DNA of 64,000 bases from Paracidovorax valerianellae. GTDB taxonomy: Bacteria; Pseudomonadota; Gammaproteobacteria; Burkholderiales; Burkholderiaceae_C. Shown here piece after piece: positions 60,985 to 64,000 of this stretch. The position numbers and the translations under genes are program-made. The stretch lies in contig NZ_FMZC01000003.1 in NCBI RefSeq assembly GCF_900102625.1, positions 310,001 through 374,000 of the forward strand, written 5' to 3'. Under the pieces are notes generated by a model. That model saw nothing but the letters and a program-made list of their open reading frames with translations, was not told the origin of the DNA and did no database searches. Numbering within the stretch: the first letter of the stretch is position 1; each line of letters starts with the position of its first letter.

Positions 60985-61512
60985 TCAAGCACTGATGCTG
61001 AGGAATGCGGGGTGTTGGGACAGGGCTTGCAAGTTGAGCTCCTGCCATTGGACTCCCTGGGAGTCCAGATACAAGGTGCCGTAGAACGGCGGCGCGTCTT
61101 CGGCGGGCGGCTCGGAGGAAACGAAGGCTTCCGTGCCGCGCAGGCCGGCCAGCCGGTCCACGAGCAAGGCGGCGTTCACGTCGAGCACCGCATTGAACGC
61201 CAGCAGGCTGGCATCGGCCAGCGTCTGTTCGTTGCGGGTGGAGGGCAGGCCCAGCAGGCCCGCCAGATCGACCACGCCGATCAGGGAGCCGCGCAGGTTG
61301 GCGACCCCTAGGAACCAGGTGTGGGTATAGGGCACGGACTGCACGCCCGCCCACGGAAAAATCTCTCCCGACTGGCCCAGCGGCAGCAGGAAACGGCGCC
61401 CGGCCGACTCGACGGCCAGCCAGGACGAAACGGATACACCCTCGCCCCGAGCCGCCTGCAGCCGGGCGGCAAGGCGGGTCTGGAGCTCTCTCAGCGCTTC
61501 ACGGTTGGCCAT
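60985..61512 (-). CDS. pilI: PilI CheW-like coupling protein
   Basis: A 175-aa CheW-domain adaptor that links PilJ to the ChpA kinase. WLAVESAGRRFLLPLGQSGEIFPWAGVQSVPYTHTWFLGVANLRGSLIGVVDLAGLLG (about 31-88) shows the standard CheW core. It lies between pilH and pilJ in the conserved order. Start ATG 61512. Confidence 0.9.
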   Translation of the reverse strand: MANREALRELQTRLAARLQAARGEGVSVSSWLAVESAGRRFLLPLGQSGEIFPWAGVQSVPYTHTWFLGVANLRGSLIGVVDLAGLLGLPSTRNEQTLADASLLAFNAVLDVNAALLVDRLAGLRGTEAFVSSEPPAEDAPPFYGTLYLDSQGVQWQELNLQALSQHPAFLSISA

Positions 61513-61529
61513 GGACGGTGCGGCCGCTT

Positions 61530-61895
61530 TTAGTTCAGTGCGTCGATCTTGGCTTGCAGCTCGGCAGGATCCACCGGCTTGGTGATGTAGCCGCGAGCGC
61601 CCTGGCGCATGCCCCACACCCGGTCGGTTTCCTGGTTCTTGCTGGTGCACATGATGATCGGCACATCGGCGAACTGGGGATCGCGGGTAATGGCGCGGGT
61701 GAGCTGAAAGCCGTTTTGGCCAGGCATCACGACGTCCATGAGGATCAGATCGGGCTTTTCTTCAGCCAGGCGGCGGAAGGCTTCTTCGGCGTTTTCCGCG
61801 GTCCGGACCTGCATGCCCTTTTTTTGCAGCAAGTCGGTCAGGAACATCAACTCGGTCTTCGAGTCGTCAACGACCAGTACTTTCTGGATAGGCAT
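61530..61895 (-). CDS. pilH: PilH single-domain response regulator
   Basis: A 121-aa receiver-only protein. Acidic pocket D10-D11, phosphorylation site D54 (ILMDVVMPGQNGFQ), Thr/Ser in IIMCTSKN and Lys in YITKPVDPAEL. In the Pil-Chp system PilH counteracts PilG, probably through pilus retraction or as a phosphate sink. Its ATG overlaps the pilG stop (TAATG). Confidence 0.92.
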   Translation of the reverse strand: MPIQKVLVVDDSKTELMFLTDLLQKKGMQVRTAENAEEAFRRLAEEKPDLILMDVVMPGQNGFQLTRAITRDPQFADVPIIMCTSKNQETDRVWGMRQGARGYITKPVDPAELQAKIDALN

Positions 61896-62302
61896 TACAT
61901 CGCTCCTTGTTGGGCATTACCGAACTGCTGAACGGCTTTCAGCAACTGGTCTTTGGTAAATGGTTTGGTGAGATATTCCTGGCAGCCCACCATGCGTCCA
62001 CGCGCCTTGTCGAAAACGCCGTCCTTGGAGGAGAGCATGACGACGGGCGTATCGGCGAAGCGCGCATTGCGCTTGATGATGGCGCAGGTCTGGTAGCCGT
62101 CCAGCTTGGGCATCAGGATGTCGCAGAAGATCAGCTGAGGCTGGTAATCGTTGACTTTGGCCAAGGCATCGAAGCCGTCATCGGCGAGCAGCACTTCGTG
62201 GCCGCCCTGCTTGAGAAAGATTTCTGCGCTGCGGCGGATGGTGTTGCTGTCATCCACGACGAGCACCTTGAAGGATGCGCCTGTTGTAGTCAATTTCGTC
62301 AC
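61895..62302 (-). CDS. pilG: PilG single-domain response regulator
   Basis: A 135-aa receiver-only protein. D17-D18, phosphorylation site D61 (IFCDILMPKLDGYQ), VVMLSSKDG, and Lys in YLTKPFTKDQL. First gene of the pil-chp operon; PilG promotes pilus extension in homologous systems. The spacing to the rubredoxin stop is 42 bp on the same strand, so cotranscription with rubredoxin is possible. Confidence 0.92.
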   Translation of the reverse strand: MTKLTTTGASFKVLVVDDSNTIRRSAEIFLKQGGHEVLLADDGFDALAKVNDYQPQLIFCDILMPKLDGYQTCAIIKRNARFADTPVVMLSSKDGVFDKARGRMVGCQEYLTKPFTKDQLLKAVQQFGNAQQGAM

Positions 62303-62344
62303 CGCTCCTGAAGGGGAAAGAACAACGCTGGCAGGAGCCGCGCC

Positions 62345-62518
62345 TCAGATCTGGACCATTTCGAAGTCTTCCTTGCGTGCACCACACTCTGGACAAGTCC
62401 AATTCATGGGCACTTGATCCCAGGGCGTATTGGGCGATATTCCGTCCTCAGGAGATCCCGCGGCCTCGTCATATATCCAACCGCAAATCAAGCACATCCA
62501 GGTTTTAGGGTCCGTCAC
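62345..62518 (-). CDS. Rubredoxin
   Basis: A 57-aa iron protein, translated by hand. It starts at GTG 62518: MTDPKTWMCLICGWIYDEA, then CPECGARKEDFEMVQI. Four Cys ligands (C9, C12, C42, C45) form the rubredoxin iron site, and the GWIYDE and PWDQVPMNWTCPECG segments are diagnostic. It is an electron carrier in the cytosol. The gene lies between thiD (divergent) and pilG, as in related betaproteobacteria. Confidence 0.93.
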   Translation of the reverse strand: MTDPKTWMCLICGWIYDEAAGSPEDGISPNTPWDQVPMNWTCPECGARKEDFEMVQI

Positions 62519-62613
62519 AGCTTAAATGGCCTTCACATAGAATGCAACGATTGTATCCAAGCATCTCAACGGGAAGGCAGTTTCCGTGCCAACCGTTACG
62601 CTGGTGCGGCGCC

Positions 62614-63550
62614 ATGACCACAGATTCCCCCCTCCCCCCCGAACCCACTTCCACGTCCGATGAGTCCACCGAAGACGGGGCCACGCCGGCCTGCGTCATG
62701 GTGTTCAACGCCAATGACCCGAGCGGGGCCGGCGGGCTGACGGCGGACATCGTCACCATCGCCTCCGTCGGCGGCCACCCGATCGCGATCGCCACGGGCG
62801 CCTACGTTCGCGACACGGCCGAGATATTCGACCACTACGCCTTCGACGACGAAGCGGTGGCAGAACAGGCGCGTACCGTGCTGGAGGACCTCACCGTGCA
62901 GGCCATCAAAGTCGGCTTCGTGGGCAGCCCCGAGAACCTCAGCGCCATCGCCTCGGTCGCGTCCGACTACGACGATGTGCCCCTGATCGCCTACATGCCC
63001 AACCTCTCCTGGTGGCGGGACGACCTCATCGACCAGTACCTCGACGCCTTTCAGGAACTGCTTTTGCCCCAGGCTTCGCTGTTGGTTGGAAACCACAGCA
63101 CGCTGTGCCGATGGCTGTTGCCGGACTGGACCGGCAGCAAGAAGCCGTCCGCGCGCGACCTTGCCATGGCAGCGTCCGAGCTCGGAGTTCCCTACATACT
63201 TGTAACAGGCATCCCCGCGCCGGAGCAGTTCGTGGAGAACGTCCTCGCCTCCCCGCAGACCGTGCTGGGCAGCGGCAAGTTCGAACTGTTCGAAGCCACC
63301 TTCGCCGGCGCCGGCGACACGCTCTCGGCGGCCCTGACGGCGCTCGTCGCCAGCGGCAACGACCTGGGCGAGGCGACCAGCGAAGCGCTCGCCTACCTGG
63401 ACCGCTGCCTGGACGCGGGCTTTCGCCCCGGCATGGGCCACATCCTTCCCGACCGCATGTTCTGGGCGCAGCCCGACGAGGACGACGAAGAGGAAGATGG
63501 CGAGCCCCTGCCCGACCCCACCGCCACCGACGGCTTCGTGATGCCACCCC

Positions 63551-63567
<17 letters not shown>
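62614..63567 (+). CDS. thiD: Hydroxymethylpyrimidine/phosphomethylpyrimidine kinase
   Basis: A 317-aa ribokinase-fold kinase of thiamine synthesis that phosphorylates hydroxymethylpyrimidine (phosphate). [32 protein letters not shown] and the anion-hole/catalytic [11 protein letters not shown] segment are clear. It has a 35-residue polar N-terminal extension and an acidic tail ([10 protein letters not shown]). Start ATG 62614 is preferred to an upstream in-frame ATG because the upstream part does not fit the family. No TPP riboswitch is visible in the 95-bp upstream gap. Its end overlaps the hemL start by 17 nt. Confidence 0.88.

Positions 63568-64000
<433 letters not shown>

Noticed and set aside
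62519-62613. TPP riboswitch before thiD
   Set aside because: The 95-bp gap has no CUGAGA-type core or the expected helices.

Overview
The window is GC-rich DNA, by eye about two thirds G+C, from a betaproteobacterium of the Comamonadaceae type, probably Acidovorax or a close relative. This is inferred from gene content, from the order yqgE-ruvX-pyrR-pyrB-pyrC', from the complete Pil-Chp cluster next to rubredoxin, thiD and hemL, and from a 51-bp interspersed repeat that I associate with this family. No genus-level marker such as rRNA is present.

Layout. 1-2.2 kb: pcaIJ (beta-ketoadipate CoA-transferase) divergent from an IclR-family regulator, with a three-half-site operator between them. 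2.4-9.5 kb: a Tar-like chemoreceptor ending in a CheR/CheB-tether pentapeptide, a DUF1841 protein, a dCache-HAMP-GGDEF-EAL protein, an unrecognised 350-aa protein and a diheme cytochrome c. 9.6-12.6 kb: a MoxR ATPase/VWA-protein operon. 12.7-18.9 kb: tamA-tamB. 19.5-24.4 kb: a tRNA-Arg(CCT) followed by an integrated element of about 4.8 kb. It is lower in G+C and bounded by a copy of the tRNA 3' end. It carries three unrecognised or DUF proteins, a proline-rich small ORF and a frameshifted tyrosine integrase. 24.4-27.7 kb: small envelope or membrane proteins and an exported argininosuccinate-lyase homologue with altered active-site residues. 27.9-32.5 kb: DUF2946, TonB-dependent receptor and PepSY genes (metal/siderophore uptake). 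32.7-38 kb: HtrA-type protease, OmpR/histidine-kinase pair and cardiolipin synthase, all on the minus strand (envelope maintenance). 38.1-40.5 kb: a DUF1579-like/NIPSNAP pair divergent from a WYL regulator, with a perfect 10-bp palindrome between them. 40.6-43.5 kb: divergent Fe(III)-type ABC permease and ATPase with a Fur-like box. 43.5-46 kb: a free-amino-acid-type 2-oxoglutarate dioxygenase, a LysO-family exporter and an Lrp regulator, preceded by an AT-rich leader with a strong ribosome binding site and a 17-codon ORF. 46-50.7 kb: the pyrimidine operon, including a dihydroorotase homologue that lacks zinc ligands. 50.8-52.2 kb: DNA photolyase. 52.3-62.3 kb: pilG-pilH-pilI-pilJ-chpA for twitching motility. 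62.3-64 kb: rubredoxin, thiD and the start of hemL.

How the parts work together. Several compact operons are linked by 1-4 nt stop/start overlaps (pcaI-pcaJ, response regulator-kinase-cls, yqgE-ruvX-pyrR, pilG-pilH). The most promising places for new biology are the small tRNA-anchored element, the dioxygenase/exporter/Lrp cluster with its leader ORF, and the 51-bp repeat, which overlaps coding ends. All functional statements rest on reading motifs and translations by eye. No database search was run.
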